From contig SNVD02001148.1 in the NCBI GenBank assembly GCA_013180625.2, positions 1-64,000 on the forward strand: 64,000 nucleotides of DNA, written 5' to 3'. This DNA is from Boswellia sacra (Eukaryota; Streptophyta; Magnoliopsida; Sapindales; Burseraceae). Both the position numbers and the translations under genes were made by a program. Shown piece after piece: positions 34,609-46,622 of this stretch (positions are counted from its first letter, which is position 1; each line of letters opens with the position of its first letter). The notes under the pieces were generated by a model. That model was not told where the DNA came from, searched no databases, and worked only from the letters and a program-made list of their open reading frames with translations.

Positions 34609-34930
34609 GATATGCATTTGGAAATGTTTTTTGGAATTGGAATTTCGAAAACAAAAACAAGATATGCGTTTGGAAATGTTTTCTGGAATTAGAATTTCGA
34701 AAACAAAAACAAGATATGCGTTTGAAAATGTTTTCTGGAATTGGAATTTTGAAAACAAAAACAAGATATACGTTTGGAAATGTTTTTTGGAATTGGAATT
34801 TTGAAAACAAAAACAAAATATGTATTTGGAAATGAATTCTGGAATTAAAATTTTGAAAACAAAAACAAGATAATGAATCATTGAAATAAATTTTCAAAAC
34901 AAAAATATAAAATGCGTTTGGAAATGAATC
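34609..34930 (+). repeat. About six tandem repeats of 52 bp near the left Harbinger end
   Basis: Units run from ATATGCGTTTGGAAATG to CGAAAACAAAAACAAG with few changes. The open frames over it in several phases are repeat-derived. Their place next to the TIR suggests subterminal repeats. Confidence 0.85.
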
Positions 34931-35043
34931 CAAAACACTTGTTCCATCAAACTGTATAAATAATAGGCTTGTTAACAGTTATTACTATTTCCTTACATAC
35001 CCGAACACATTACAATAAAAAACAAATATATGATTACAAACAT

Positions 35044-36419
35044 CTATCTCCCATGTTGAATATAATCCTGCCACATCCTTAAAGTTATGTTGTCCCTATA
35101 CTGTCTCCATGATTCTGTTCGCTCAATGGACATGTTCAGTTCAACTATGGGCATATCTCCATGTTGCTCCTCCATAACTTCAATGTCATCCGCCTCGTAT
35201 CTCGTAAACAATCGATCAGACCTACTATTAAGTCGAATAAAATTATGTAATGTATAACATGCCACAGGAATAAGACGTTGGGTTTGGAGATTGAAATTAG
35301 GCATTGACTTGAGAATTGGAAATCTTTTCTTCAACACCCCGAAACACCTCTCAATCACGTTGCGCAATGATGCATGTCTTTTATTAAATAACTCTTCATG
35401 TCCAGTAGGTCGTCTTCCTGCCCCTCTAAATTCACTTGCATGATACCGTTGGCCTCTATAAGGAGCAAGGAATCCTTCCATGTTACTGTAGCCTAAATCA
35501 ACCAAATAAAAATAACCGGCATACGATAGTTAGTGTCGCATGCGCATGCATAGCTTCATCAAAATTGGAAACATGTTGTAGTAGTTTATACATTATTTCT
35601 AAGTAATGTATACTTGTGTCTGGCATAGGAAAATCACTATTCTCGTTGTAAATTGCCTCTTGTAATACCCTTGAATCATTTGCACTGCCTTCCCATCCTG
35701 TTAGCACATAATTAAATAACATATCGAATGAGCAAGCACACATTATGTTTTGGGTCACGTCATCATGCCGATTATGGTATGCCATTTGCTTATGCACCGG
35801 AACCGATGCTGCAATATGGGTGCCATCGATCGCTCCAATGCATCCCTATATCAACAACTTCATGAGCATGGTTCTTGTCAAACAAAAATTAAGAAAAAAT
35901 ATTAACTTTATACCTGAAAATATGGGTAAAACTTGGGATTATGTCGTACTTCTAGAGGTGTTGCACCTAAATTTCGTGGTTGTACAATTAGTGTCGCCAT
36001 CCAAATTAATGCATTATAGTATTGGTTGATCGATGAAATCGCTCGGCCGCAATGCGATAATGAACACTTTGTGATACTATATACAAGAAAATCGCAACTG
36101 CCTCAAGTACGCTCACTTGGTCATGCTCATCCTGCTCAATCAGATTATCTTCAACTAGCCTAGCACACAAGTTGTGAAATATATTTGCGTCCATTCTAAA
36201 GTGAGCAAACATCCTATTATCATTCCTTCTTAGCATATCCAATATCCAATCCAGCCCTATTAGTAATGGAACTTCGCGTTGTCTAAGTTGTCGTCGAAGG
36301 TCCTAAATTCGTTGTTGACGTTGTCTCTGTTGATATTCATGTGTTGCAACTACAATTAAACACCAATCTATTGTGTCTATAGAGTTGTCAGATTCACAGC
36401 TTGAGTTATCATTTGCCAT
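35044..36419 (-). pseudogene. PIF/Harbinger DDE transposase
   Basis: The frame starts at ATG 36417-36419 (MANDNSS). A TAG at 36303-36305 interrupts the N-terminal part, the helical segment continues (RMFAHFRMDANIFHNLCARL), and the frame breaks near 36009. A 68-bp intron (35846-35913, GT...AG) precedes the first catalytic block GCIGAIDGTH. The second block is GWEGSANDSRVL. A second interruption lies around 35520-35600, then LVDLGYSNMEGFLAPYRGQR and the third region NVIERCFGVLKKRFPIL with the catalytic Glu, ending at 35044. All three acidic residues are present. It excises and inserts the element together with the Myb-like partner. Confidence 0.85.
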
Positions 36420-36852
36420 TGTATATACACTATTGAAAATACTCAGTAAGAAATACTCAAAATATAGTCTGAAACATGTGATAGTGCCATAATATCCTCA
36501 CAAATTATCACACATTAAATTTTGCTATAATCCACCATTAATTAAATTTGCACACATTTAATTTGCTACAATCCAGCATTACTGAAATTAGTATAATAAG
36601 ATTAACTGATAGCTATGATATGACCAATAATAAAAGTTAAAAGCTACAGCATTATAAAATAGTCAAATACTAGTTTATAGTAACATTGATACATAATGCC
36701 ATTAAAATAAGCTGTAAAAGTTGACAAACAAAGACAGACATACAACAGTAACAATAAAGTTTGCGCCTCAAGATGGCATCAACATAAGTGTTACAATCCA
36801 AAAAGCAACTGAACAAACACCTAAACTATTGGAAAGGACACCATCGTACATA

Positions 36853-37830
36853 TCACTTCAAGGTTGACAACCACTCCCTCCTTCTCTCATCCGAAAGACC
36901 CAGAAAAATAGTCCTCCAATCAGGTTTTTCTGCTATAATGTTCAAGAACTTTACGAAGACATCTTTCTCAATACCACCTAAATTCTCACATATGTCAATG
37001 CACTCTTGAATTTGATTCTTTTGAGGTGGTGCTCCCCCTGAAGGGCCACTCCTACTTCCTTGACTTAGCTTCTGACTCATAAGCTCACTGGCTACCCTAA
37101 GAAAGTTATCCATCTGGTCATGTTTTGGGTTGAACAACGATCCAGGTTCCTATTAGGTGCTTTACGTGTCCTTTTCCTCCTACTACTCTCGGTAATGGAC
37201 CCTACAACTGGATCATCCTCCTCCTCATTTTCAACATCATGAACATGAACGTGAACTCCAAAATTCATAAAATTGTCCTCCAGTTCTCGATCCTCATCTG
37301 AGGTTGGGGGCATTTGTCTTGAAGAAAACCTCAAAGCACCAGTTGCAGTAGAGCTATTAAATATATCTCCCAACATGTCATAGTGTTCTAACCCCCTCCA
37401 CTTAAATTTTTTTGCATATGGAACTTTCTACAGGTAACATAACTTATTAGTGTTTTGAGTAAATGCATATAAACATGAGTAACTCTAAACACAAAGATTT
37501 ACCTTAAGGTACTCCTCCCAAACATCCTCAGATGCTATCACTGTATTAGTATCGGGATTCCATCCGAAGCCAGTGGAAGCAATTAAATCAGAGAATTCAC
37601 GATGTTTTTTTCTAAATCAGTTGAACTTAGACTTAAGTTGAGCCACCGAATAACGATATTGGGTCTCATTGTATAATTCATCTGAAAGGGTATTCCATAC
37701 CCTCTTTGAAAATTGTTGAAGTTTGTAATTCACCTTTTAAAACATGCTCATGACCCAAACGAATAAAAATATATTCTCTCCTAGAATTACATTCAGCTTT
37801 GTCATCATGTTCATTGGTATTTGACGTCAT
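36853..37830 (-). pseudogene. Harbinger Myb/SANT-like partner protein
   Basis: A SANT/trihelix-like domain is spread over 37500-37740 (SVAQLKSKFN, FRKKHREFSDLIASTGFGWN, VWEEYLK). A putative intron starts at GTAAAT near 37500 and ends before KVPYAKKFKWRG (near 37430). The C-terminal frames 37376-37092 and 37137-36853 are joined by a frameshift near 37120. They include a basic block (SSRRKRTRKAPNR) and end DWRTIFLGLSDERRREW. Partner proteins bind the TIR region and bring the transposase to the nucleus. Upstream frames near 37740-37830 are shifted. Confidence 0.75.
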
Positions 37831-40301
37831 ACCGTTACAACTAATACAACAAAATAAAACGAAAAATTAATGACACGTAAGCATAGACATATCCAATAAA
37901 ATATTAAATAACTTGTACAGGTAGTTGAGTGATTGGTACCTGTTTATAATTAATCATAGTTATGATCACCGATTGGAACAATAGTTGAAAAATGCACCTG
38001 CAACATTTACATATAGAGAGTTAAATAATTTTTATGCTTATCCATTTAACTATGTTTCCTTAATTACTTTATTTGAAAGTTGCAAAGAAGTGTCTCTATA
38101 AACATAAATTAATAGATAAATAATTGAGTAGAGGAATTTTCAAATAGAGATATTAAGTTGAGCTCTTCTTGAACTAAAAGCTGTGTTTTAATTTGTAATG
38201 TTACTAAATGCCAACAAATGTGCAAGTCCGTGTGCATGCATGTGATTTAATTCTTGAGGATATTCCAAAAGGCCTATGAAAAAGACCGAAAAAAATGGAC
38301 CTATTCGATCACATTGCTGAGTTGGTCAACTCACTACAACCATCAAGAAATAGACTACAGTTAGATTACAGCTTGCAGCTTTGTAATAATATTTCCTCCC
38401 AATTCATAACTATATTGCTTCTTAGATGCCTAATTTTGCAAATAAAAAAATCAAAATGAACTCCTCTAGATTAACATTCACAAGCAGACTATACCTTAAA
38501 AGTTTGGTAACACTGGAATAAAAATATTACATTCATTACCACTAGTCAACTAATAAGCGTTTCAACATCCGCAATCAACGCTATAACTACAACCTCACAT
38601 TTGCAATCACAGCACAACGGAATATTATAATTTATATAAATAAATAAGACAAAAATAGAAAACGCAACACAAATATTTTTCCATTGGAGGAGACTGTGTT
38701 CTCTTTACTAATGGGCACATTCCATTTAAAAGTCAGGTTGGATTTGTTAATCAACATTTTATAATCTAAGAAAAAAACATAATGCTGAACTTCATCCAAT
38801 ATTGACTTTTCGTTAGACCTTCGATGGAGTTAAACACCAAATTTCCAGATCACACAGCAATTGGAGGATCCTGTATAACGAGAAAATGTATGATTATGCA
38901 TGCAAATGAAATTAAAGTTACTCAAACTACAGACAATGATAAAGCAACAAGCTTGATAATAACAAGCTACAAGGAGAAAACGCACCTTAGCTGTCAAGTT
39001 TGATTCAGCTAGGTTAAACTTTTCTCTATTTTTTGTACCAGCTACCTACCCAGCATTGGCATCCTTATAAACTGCACCATTCAACCAAGCTGTTCAAGCA
39101 GTCACATATCTGTCCATATTTGAATTAAAAAGTAAAGAATTTCTGCTTTTACATATTTGAATTAATTAATTCACTACATACTTTTATTTGGTAACTTTTC
39201 TTTATCAGATAAGAATAATGTTCTTGCTTCTCTTTCAACTCACACATTAAAATACAGAAGAGAATGATTCAGTTTGTTCAAATGTGCAATCACGAAAAGG
39301 TGACAATTATATAATCCCTTAACGCCTGGAAAAGTTTCACATTTTTTGTTGAAAAGAGAAATATGTTATTGTTGGAGATTTTGACCCTAACCAATTGAGT
39401 CTTGTCTACCTTTCTTAATTATTAGATGGTAGAAAAAACTAGCAAGCTGTTTTCTACTTCTTCCAGGTCCAGTTTTCTCATAGGTTGATAATAACTTTAC
39501 AGGCAAGGCGGAAAGTATATGTCCACTCTCCCTGCCTAGCTTCAAAGTAAGTTAAATTTTACGGACACTAATGATATGAATGACGGGGCAACATCTTGTC
39601 ATGCAGCAGTTTGATTTTATAGATTGTGGTGGTCCATTTTGAAATATTTTAATTCGATTTTTCCCAGTTAAGTTAGTAATGAAATTTCTGCAGCTTCCAT
39701 CTAATAATGATGGAACATCAGGCTTAATTTAGATCAGTTTGCACTTGCTGTTGATGCTCCCTAATCGATAGTGGCTTTCAACATTAAAATCACTAGCAGC
39801 TGCAACAATGATGCAATCAATCACCAACTCTCTTAAGAGTGGGAAAAACTCGAAAATTGAAAACCTCCAACATTATCAATAGAGGAAAAGAAAGCAAAAA
39901 TATAGTTTCACATCTTTTTCTTCTCTGGAAACTGAAAACCCATCTCGGCCCACTTAACATGTCAAACTTCATCGACTTACAAACAACATAAATCCAAATC
40001 CCAGAATCATTTTTCAACCTCTAACATTTTCTCAGCAACCAAACACAGCAAAAGACCAATACTACACCATCAGAACAACAACAATAACTAACACTGTAAT
40101 TTGAGGAAGAGCAGAACAGCAATAGCAATAAACAAGTATAAAATGTACACATTAATCAAGTATACATGAACCAACATGAATGCATTGCACACACACAATA
40201 ATCAATTCAACAAATTAACAAAATGTAAAATTCAACGAACAATCAGCTCAAACCTCAACAATCTATAAAGCAAAATGGATTGAAAATTGGGATAAACTTA
40301 C
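37831..40301. other. Non-coding interior of the Harbinger element
   Basis: AT-rich, no frame of interest. It could hold introns or untranslated leader of the two genes or later insertions; I see no boundaries. Confidence 0.5.
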
Positions 40302-40720
40302 AGCGAAGGAGAGACGAGATATGAATATGCGAGAGGAGAGGTGGTGAGGCCGAGAAAGGGACAGCGTCGATGGGCAAGGGGTTGATGTCGAGGCCGCTGA
40401 CGGTAGCGACGACGGAGATGGTCTTCTACAATTGTTCTGCTTTTGTTAGTGGCGAAGGAGAGAGGAGATGAGGGGGCGAGAGGATAGGTGGTGAGGCCGG
40501 GAAAGGCCTAACGCTGATGGGCAAGGAGCTGATGTCGAGGCTGGTGGCAGAGGTGTCGACGGTGGAGATGATCTGCTACGGTTATTCTGCTTCTGACGTT
40601 GGCGAAGGAGAGCGGAGATGAAGAGGCGAGAAGAAAGGTGATGAGGTCGAGAAACGACCAGGCGGAGATGGAGAAGGAGAGTAGCGGAGGAGGCGATGGT
40701 GGCAAGGAGCGTAGATGGCG
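40302..40720 (-). repeat. Three ~150-bp tandem repeats near the right Harbinger end
   Basis: GCGAAGGAGAG recurs at about 40302, 40452 and 40601, each followed by a GAGGTGGTGAGG-type block. The Ser/Pro/Leu-rich open frame across it is repeat-derived. Confidence 0.75.
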
Positions 40721-40984
40721 GTTCTGAGGTGAAAAACGGTGAAACGAGTTTAGGGCGCAGAGGACTTAAAGCTGATTTGTTAAATTTGGGGGAAAAAATT
40801 TTGTAAATTCGGGACAAAATCAGGGGTAAAAACGGAATAATTTCTGTTTTATGAAAATGAATTTGGGGAATAAAAACGCACACATATCCACTGATTTTCA
40901 AAACAATGAAAACAAAAAACGGGTCTACAAAAACGAAAACGAACACAGCCTTCATTCTCGTTTCTTCGTAATTTTCTGTTGTAG

Positions 40985-41265
40985 GGGCCTTTCTGCAATT
41001 TTTGAAAACTTCATTTTTATTTGTAGGGGTCTTTCTGATGATTTTGAAAACTTCATTTTTAGTTGTAGGGGTCTTTCTGCCAGTTTCGAAAACTATGAAC
41101 AGGGGTCATTCTATAAATTTTGAAAACTATGAACAAGGGTCATTCTGGAAGTTTTGAAAACTATGAAAAGGGGTCATTCTGCAAGTTTCGAAAACTATGA
41201 ACACGAGTTATTTTGCAAGTTTCGAAAACTATGAATAGGGGTCATTCTACAAAATCCTAAAACTT
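40985..41265 (+). repeat. Tandem repeats of about 45 bp at the start of the Tat LTR
   Basis: About six or seven units of AGGGGTCATTCTGCAAG plus TTTCGAAAACTATGAAC, diverging toward the left. In element orientation they lie at the start of U3, where tandem repeats often act as enhancers. Confidence 0.8.
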
Positions 41266-41270
41266 GCACA

Positions 41271-41280
41271 TCTCCCCTAA
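41271..41280 (-). other. Probable polypurine tract of the Tat element
   Basis: Minus-strand TTAGGGGAGA abuts the inferred LTR start TGTGCAAG. Confidence 0.5.
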
Positions 41281-41506
41281 AATTTTCAAACTTGTTGACC
41301 TCCTTTTTTTCTTTTTTCTTTTTTTAAGGACCAGCTATATATTTTTGGTCAATGACTAACTTGATATTTTTCAAGGGCGAAAAATATTTTTCAAGGGCTA
41401 TTTTAAAAAGTTTTTAATGTAGTCCCTTGGCATTTCTTTTCTCTCATCTCTTCCCTTCCTTAGTAGACTTGGTTTGATGACTAACGACTCCTCTTTAACT
41501 GTACAG

Positions 41507-43722
41507 ATGGCTAGAATTAAAACTATGACAGTGCTACAAGGGGAACCAAGTCATCAAACCCAATCGACAAGGAACAAGGATCCTGCGTCTAACCGTAGAG
41601 AGGTTAATGGGTTTTATCAAAACTTTTTTGGTCAAGATCGTGAGCTAGGGCGTAGTTCTGTTAATCACAATGTGGTAGATGCTGAGGGGGAGAGCGACTG
41701 GTCATCCTCTGCCACCTCAGATAGTGATCCTGAAGTTGAACAGTGGTGGGAGGCTGACCATATTGATAATCAACTACAAGGTAACCGATTAAAAATGTAT
41801 AGAGCCTATTTCCTTATTTTGGATTTAGTCACCCTATTTCTTCCAAGGAAAGGTGATCGATGGAGCAAACCACCACGAGGTGTCATTGGATTAAGTTTGG
41901 AATTACTAAGAGCTGGTCTCCAGGTGCCTTTTGATAATTATGTTCGACGGATGCTTGCTGCCATGGGCATTGCCCCTACCCAATTGTTTGCCAGCGGATG
42001 GAGACTTCTAATAGCATTTCAAAGTTTATTCAGAAGCGTAGGTCTGGGTGATCCTACCACCAACCATGTTAAGTATATTTTTGCCATTCACCCACCGAGT
42101 GGAGAGAAGATAGGTTACTATTACATATCCCAACGGGGGAAGACGGATGACCCTAACCGCCTTTTTGACATTCCCTCACATGTGAAAGAATGGAAATATA
42201 AACAATTCTGATGTGGTGGCGGTTGGAAGTCTCAAGAAGGTGTCCGTCCAAAGGGCAAGAAGTTGAGAATTAGGAGGCGTTTAGGTTTTTGTGGTACCCC
42301 ATTATAACGATATCATGTCTATTTTCATTATGAAAACTCTGATCAATTGACTTTTTTTTTTCAACTTCTTGGACCAAACGCCCACTTTTATCTCAAAAAG
42401 AAAGAAACGACTTGCAAGAGGTACTCAAGCTACCCATTGATTCAAAGAACGTAAATAATCTCATTGATCGGGAGCAATTGATCCGCCTTGGCTTGTCACC
42501 TCCAATACCCCCAGAGGGTAACCTTGATTATTACTTTCTGATCTTACCTCATCTAATTAAGCATATGTTTGCTTTCTTACCAGTTTTATTTTTGCATAGG
42601 TCTATTTCTTTTACACCATACCAAGGAGCAGTTTGCCCAACTTGAAGCCAAGATGCCTCTTAAACCCTTTGCGAATGATAGGCCTGGTCCTTCCAAGAAG
42701 AAACGGAGTGGAAGTCCTCCAACTCTTGGACCTTTAAAGAGGAAAGCCAGTGATCACAAAGAAACCCCTATACAGAAGTCTGTGCCTGATAAGTCTACCT
42801 CTGTTCAGCCTATGGACGAAGTAGCAATCTCAAAGCCCACTGGACGTAAGTTGCCCCCAACCTCTCAGCTACCTGGGCGTTTTACCTTTGATAGTATGGG
42901 CTTTCAAAGTGGCTCGACATGTTGAGACTACCTTCGTGAATTGTCTCAAAGTGCTACAAGTTTCATGCCCACTAATGTCTTTTCTGAAAGTGTAAAACTT
43001 ATATATTTTGATGTGATCGCTATCGGGATTGGCATTATACTTCAGGTTGGATTTTACTAATTTTTTTTTTTTACTTTTGAAAGACATGCCTCATCTGTTT
43101 TCCTCTCTTTGTCTTTCTTTTGTAGGCGACAGGACCCCTAGCTCAAGGAGAGTCTACTAACACGAACCTTCTAAAGGAGGTCAATCATCTCACTTCTGGT
43201 TGCCGATTGCAAGGGGAAACATCAAGTATGCCTTGATAATTTAACTGAAACAGAGAGAAAGACGACATAGATGAAAGAACAGATGGGCAAAATGAAAGCA
43301 GACTTGTCCGAAGCTAAGAAAGAGGCAGCTATCCAGTATAAAAAGGCAAATGATTTTAGTGAAGAACTTCGGGAGAGGACTATTACTGAGCAAAATAGGA
43401 TTGAGAAAGCAATTGCTCACTTCCATAAGGTCGTATTTACCAGCAAGCTATGGAACATTCTTATATTGATGGGGTCAATGGGGTGTGTAAATGGTTCCAT
43501 GATTGTTACCCAGAGATTGATCAGTCTTCTATAGCTGAAGAGTTAAACTTGGTGGCAGAGTCTATCCCGACAGCAAACTCTGATCCTAAGCAATTCCACC
43601 GGTTCATACTCAAAGATGAAGATTATGAGTCGACATTGGACACAACAGCCTGGGAAGCCAAGCAAGGCGACTCTACCTCATCATCTTCAGATGAAGAGGG
43701 AGATGATGAGGCCACTTCTTAG
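41507..43722 (+). pseudogene. Antisense extra ORF of the Tat element (putative gypsy-type transposon domain, PF04195-like)
   Basis: The only sizeable plus-strand coding region inside the Tat element. The first frame (ATG 41477 or, after a CAG, 41507; stop TGA 42209-42211) has an acidic leader and then GVIGLSLELLRAGLQVPFD, LAAMGIAPTQLFASGWRLL and KIGYYYISQRGK, the pattern of PF04195. Further pieces follow in shifted frames: a Lys/Pro/Ser-rich segment (42650-42900), a likely coiled coil (KMKADLSEAKKEAAIQYKKA, 43290-43350) and an acidic end (SSSSDEEGDDEATS). Such antisense ORFs between pol and the 3' LTR are known in Tat-lineage elements; their role is unsettled. The gene may contain introns or be decayed. 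Confidence 0.72.
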
Positions 43723-44106
43723 AGGAAGTAGGAGTTCTTTCAACTAGGTAGATGCTTATTTATAAGGAATGATCATATTAAGGCGGTTTTCTAAGCCTTG
43801 ACTTTATCTTTCATTGTTTTTGTTTTTAGTTTAATGCCATAGGTGAGGATTTGTCCTCACTTAGACTATACGGGTGGCACTCTTCGGCCAATTTTGAAAT
43901 AATAAGAACTCTTAAAACTTTTTCTAGTGTTGAACTCTTTTGCTCCTTTCATCTTCTTGCAGCTTGATCATAAATGAGCTTTAAAGATGTATGATTTGTA
44001 ATATAATAAATCGAATACTTTATTGATAACCTCTTTATAGGTCTCCCTATAGGAGTTATTACACATGCATAAGTCCCTAGAAGGAGTTATTACATATATA
44101 AAGAGA
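43723..44106. other. Region between the convergent ends of the antisense ORF and Tat pol
   Basis: No coding signal. TAAATCGAATACTTTATTG-like AT-rich sequence near 44005-44025 could serve 3'-end formation for either transcript. Confidence 0.45.
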
Positions 44107-44322
44107 TTATGGATAATACTTCTTTAAGTGCTCAACATTCCATGGATGACGAAGTAACCTCCCATCCATGGTGACCAATCTGTAGGTGCTTGGTTGGACG
44201 ACTGATTTGACTTGATAAGGACCCTCCCAGTTGGGTCTCAATGCTCCATCAGTGGGATCTCGAGTATTTTGTAGTACTTGTCTCAAAATAAGATCTCCCT
44301 CTTGGAAAGATCGGCGCTTAAC
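44107..44322 (-). pseudogene. Tat integrase C-terminus (separated by an insertion)
   Basis: KRRSFQEGDLILRQV, RPNWEGPYQVKSV and HPWNVEHLKKYYP, followed by a stop at 44107, are the C-terminal end of Tat-type integrase. Its upstream part continues at 52862 on the other side of the inserted element. Confidence 0.85.
44318..44322. repeat. TSD TTAAC, left copy (partner at 52862-52866)
   Basis: The five bases next to TGATGCG at 44323 equal the five after the LTR end at 52861. Confidence 0.9.
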
Positions 44323-45672
44323 TGATGCGTTCAAAACTAGCAAGTATACTAGTCGCACAAGTAATAAAGTGATAAGTAGATATCGTTCCCACGAGGATTG
44401 ATTCTAATTGAATTTGTTATTTTCCAGCAACGATAAACTAAACGGGGGGGTTTTGTTGAATGATTAACTAAATGAAATAAGAATGCAAATTAAGAATAAC
44501 AAAACAGAAGTTTATTTGAATGAAAGATCAATGAGAGAAATTTGGTTAAGGGATCCTTCTCTACCACAAGATATGGATTTGCGAATTAATCGTAGAATTG
44601 TCATCCAATTACAGCATTGAAGTTATCAACCCTAGATAACAACAAGCTCTGTTACCCCAATCTTTCCTTACTTTGTTGTTAAATAAAACAACTCTTTATT
44701 TAATCTCTATCCATTAAACAATTCAGAATAAGCTCTCTAAGTTTAATTCAATGGAAGCATTACGATAAGAAAGATAGGTTGATCTAAGCAATAATCACAC
44801 AGGTTCGGATTATTTAACCTAGGTTGTATTTTCCAATTGCAATCTCTGATCACAATTTTGCTACTAATAATTCGAAATTCATGACAATTACGGATCAAGA
44901 TTTCTAATCTAGCAATAGACAACAACCAGATTATGTTCAGTTGGCCACCCCAAATACAATCAGCAAGCAATCATAAGCATTTCTTACACAATCAACTCAC
45001 AAAAACCATATCAAGGGCTTTGAAATCACCCTCAACCAATTCAGATTCAGTTACACATGTTCAAAAATGTAGTCATTACAAAAACATTCCAGAAAATGAA
45101 AGGGAAAGGAAGAAACTTAGCAAATCCTTTGCAAATCTCCTTATATTTGTAGTTTTTCCTCTTTCCAAGCTTTCTTTCTCCTTCAAGCACTCCAAAAGAT
45201 GAGAGAATTCCAGAGCTGCAGCCTCCAAGTCGTTTCCCCCTCTTCAAGTTATCAAAATAAAACCCTAAAATGTGTTTAAATACTCTGCTACAGTAACCTG
45301 CTATAGTGTCCCGTATTATACATGCTACAGTGATTTGTGGAATTACGTTTTTATACTTCTCACACTGTTTTGATTACAACTTTTGGTACACTGAATGGAT
45401 TTATAAACCGTAAATTTCTCCAAAAAATAGACTTCGAGACTTTCCAACGGTATATAATATGTCATCGGGTTCATTGTATATCAATACAATTAAATCCGAG
45501 AAGATGGTTGACTAGCAGCGGTGACAATGAAGGGTTTTACTCCATTTTTGTGCAAGTTGCTCCAAAACTCCTACAACCATCAAAACCACACAAAAACTAA
45601 AAATACCAAGGAATATAGCAAAGAAACATGGACGAATTGATATGAAAATGATATATAAATAGACACTTATCA
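44323..45672 (-). repeat. LTR A (3' LTR of copy A)
   Basis: 1350 bp, plus-strand ends TGATGCG and CTTATCA; matches 51500-52861 with few differences. A TATTTAAA box is at 45275-45282 (minus). Next to it GCTACAGT-type direct repeats recur (45288-45335), a pattern shared by all four LTRs of this family. Confidence 0.92.
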
Positions 45673-45691
45673 AATTCCCCCACACTTAGAC
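45673..45691 (-). other. Polypurine tract of copy A
   Basis: Minus-strand AGTGTGGGGGAATT directly precedes the LTR; identical at 55612-55630. Confidence 0.85.
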
Positions 45692-46431
45692 TTTGCTAGT
45701 CCTCGAGCAACTACGACAATATGAAATAAAACTAAACCGAAACAGAATCAACAAAAAATTAAACACACAAATGCTTCATCTTGCAAATAGGCCTCAAAGA
45801 TTGTACTTAATTATAACACAAGGAAAACTTCAAAATAATGTACTTGATCAAGAATTTTATCTCAAAGATTAGTTTCGCTTCATTTCAATTCCTCAAGTGT
45901 GTGTGTGTAGAGCCATTCTCACCTAATCACTTATAACCCGGATGAGTTTATGCATAAAATGAATCATATTTAATATTGAAGATGTGTGTATAAATGAACT
46001 CCATAGGCCTGCTTTTCAAGTCACTTTCCACTAATGTAGACATGCACAACACCAAGGATCAAGTAGGACTTTATTAAGCTTGTAACGTTTGGCTTGGGTG
46101 AAGGTATGATAAAGGATAATAATTAGGCTTAAATCACCCATAAACACATAAAATCATTCAAGATTATGTAGAGCTCAACCTCATGACATAAAAAATTCAT
46201 TCTTATTCACCAAATGACTCCCCCAAACTTATTCAGAACACTCGAACTCTTTTTTTATTAATTTGTTTTATAACACAAAAGAAACTACACCTCTACACTT
46301 TGTTGTTTTATTCTTTTTAAGAACACTCAAGGTACAAATATCTTTTTCTTCTCTTTCTCTTCTTCTTTTTTTTTCTTTTTCTCTTTTTTTTCATTTTTTT
46401 TCCTACACTTCCCCTCCCCCACACTTAAACA

Positions 46432-46451
46432 ACACATTGTCCTCAATGTGT
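46432..46451 (-). other. Conserved hairpin, copy A
   Basis: ACACATTG pairs with CAATGTGT around a four-base loop, next to a C-rich (minus G-rich) block at 46410-46422; the counterpart of 4921-4940 with changed, still paired outer bases. Confidence 0.5.
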
Positions 46452-46584
46452 AAGTACGTGGACGATAAGTACAGATTGGTTTTTTTTCTTTTTTTCTTTT
46501 TTTTTTTTCAAACACAATAGAACTCACTTGCATTGCTCATGACACATCCCAACCTCCTCTAACTTCCCAAAACCAGAACATAGC

Positions 46585-46622
46585 CTGTCTCTTATACACA
46601 TCTAGATGTGTATAAGAGACAG
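46585..46622. other. Nextera/Tn5 mosaic-end palindrome (probable artefact)
   Basis: Two 19-bp Tn5 mosaic ends lie back to back (CTGTCTCTTATACACATCT then AGATGTGTATAAGAGACAG). They replace about 24 bp present at the matching point of copy B (about 56494-56518). Not plant sequence. Confidence 0.96.

Larger units (their letters stand above)
34518..40950 (-). mobile_element. PIF/Harbinger DNA transposon with transposase and Myb-like partner genes
   Basis: 6433 bp. The left end GGGTGTGTTCTTT and inverted right end GGCTGTGTTCGTT form short imperfect TIRs; TTC flanks both sides (34515-34517, 40951-40953) as a 3-bp TSD. It contains a DDE transposase gene and a Myb/SANT-like gene on the same strand, the standard pair for this superfamily. 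Both are damaged, so it is probably not autonomous now. Confidence 0.85.
31980..41270 (-). repeat. Tat 3' LTR, split by a PIF/Harbinger element (31980-34517 and 40951-41270)
   Basis: The plus-strand start TGTTGATGCACG and end ACTTGCACA give TG...CA termini, and a purine tract (minus-strand TAGGGGAGA) sits against 41270. On the minus strand a TATATAAACC box near 32245 is followed by pyrimidine-rich leader sequence, as in R-U5. About 2.86 kb without the insertion. Without the second LTR the exact boundaries are inferred. Confidence 0.6.

Noticed and set aside
34577..34933. Phe-rich overlapping ORFs
   Set aside because: Produced by the 52-bp tandem repeat, whose length lets frames stay open.
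40446..40955. Ser/Pro/Leu-rich 169-residue ORF at the Harbinger right end
   Set aside because: Runs through ~150-bp tandem repeats and past the TIR; repeat by-product.
46327..46533. Lys/Glu-rich ORF
   Set aside because: Opposite strand of T-rich tracts in the non-coding 3' region.
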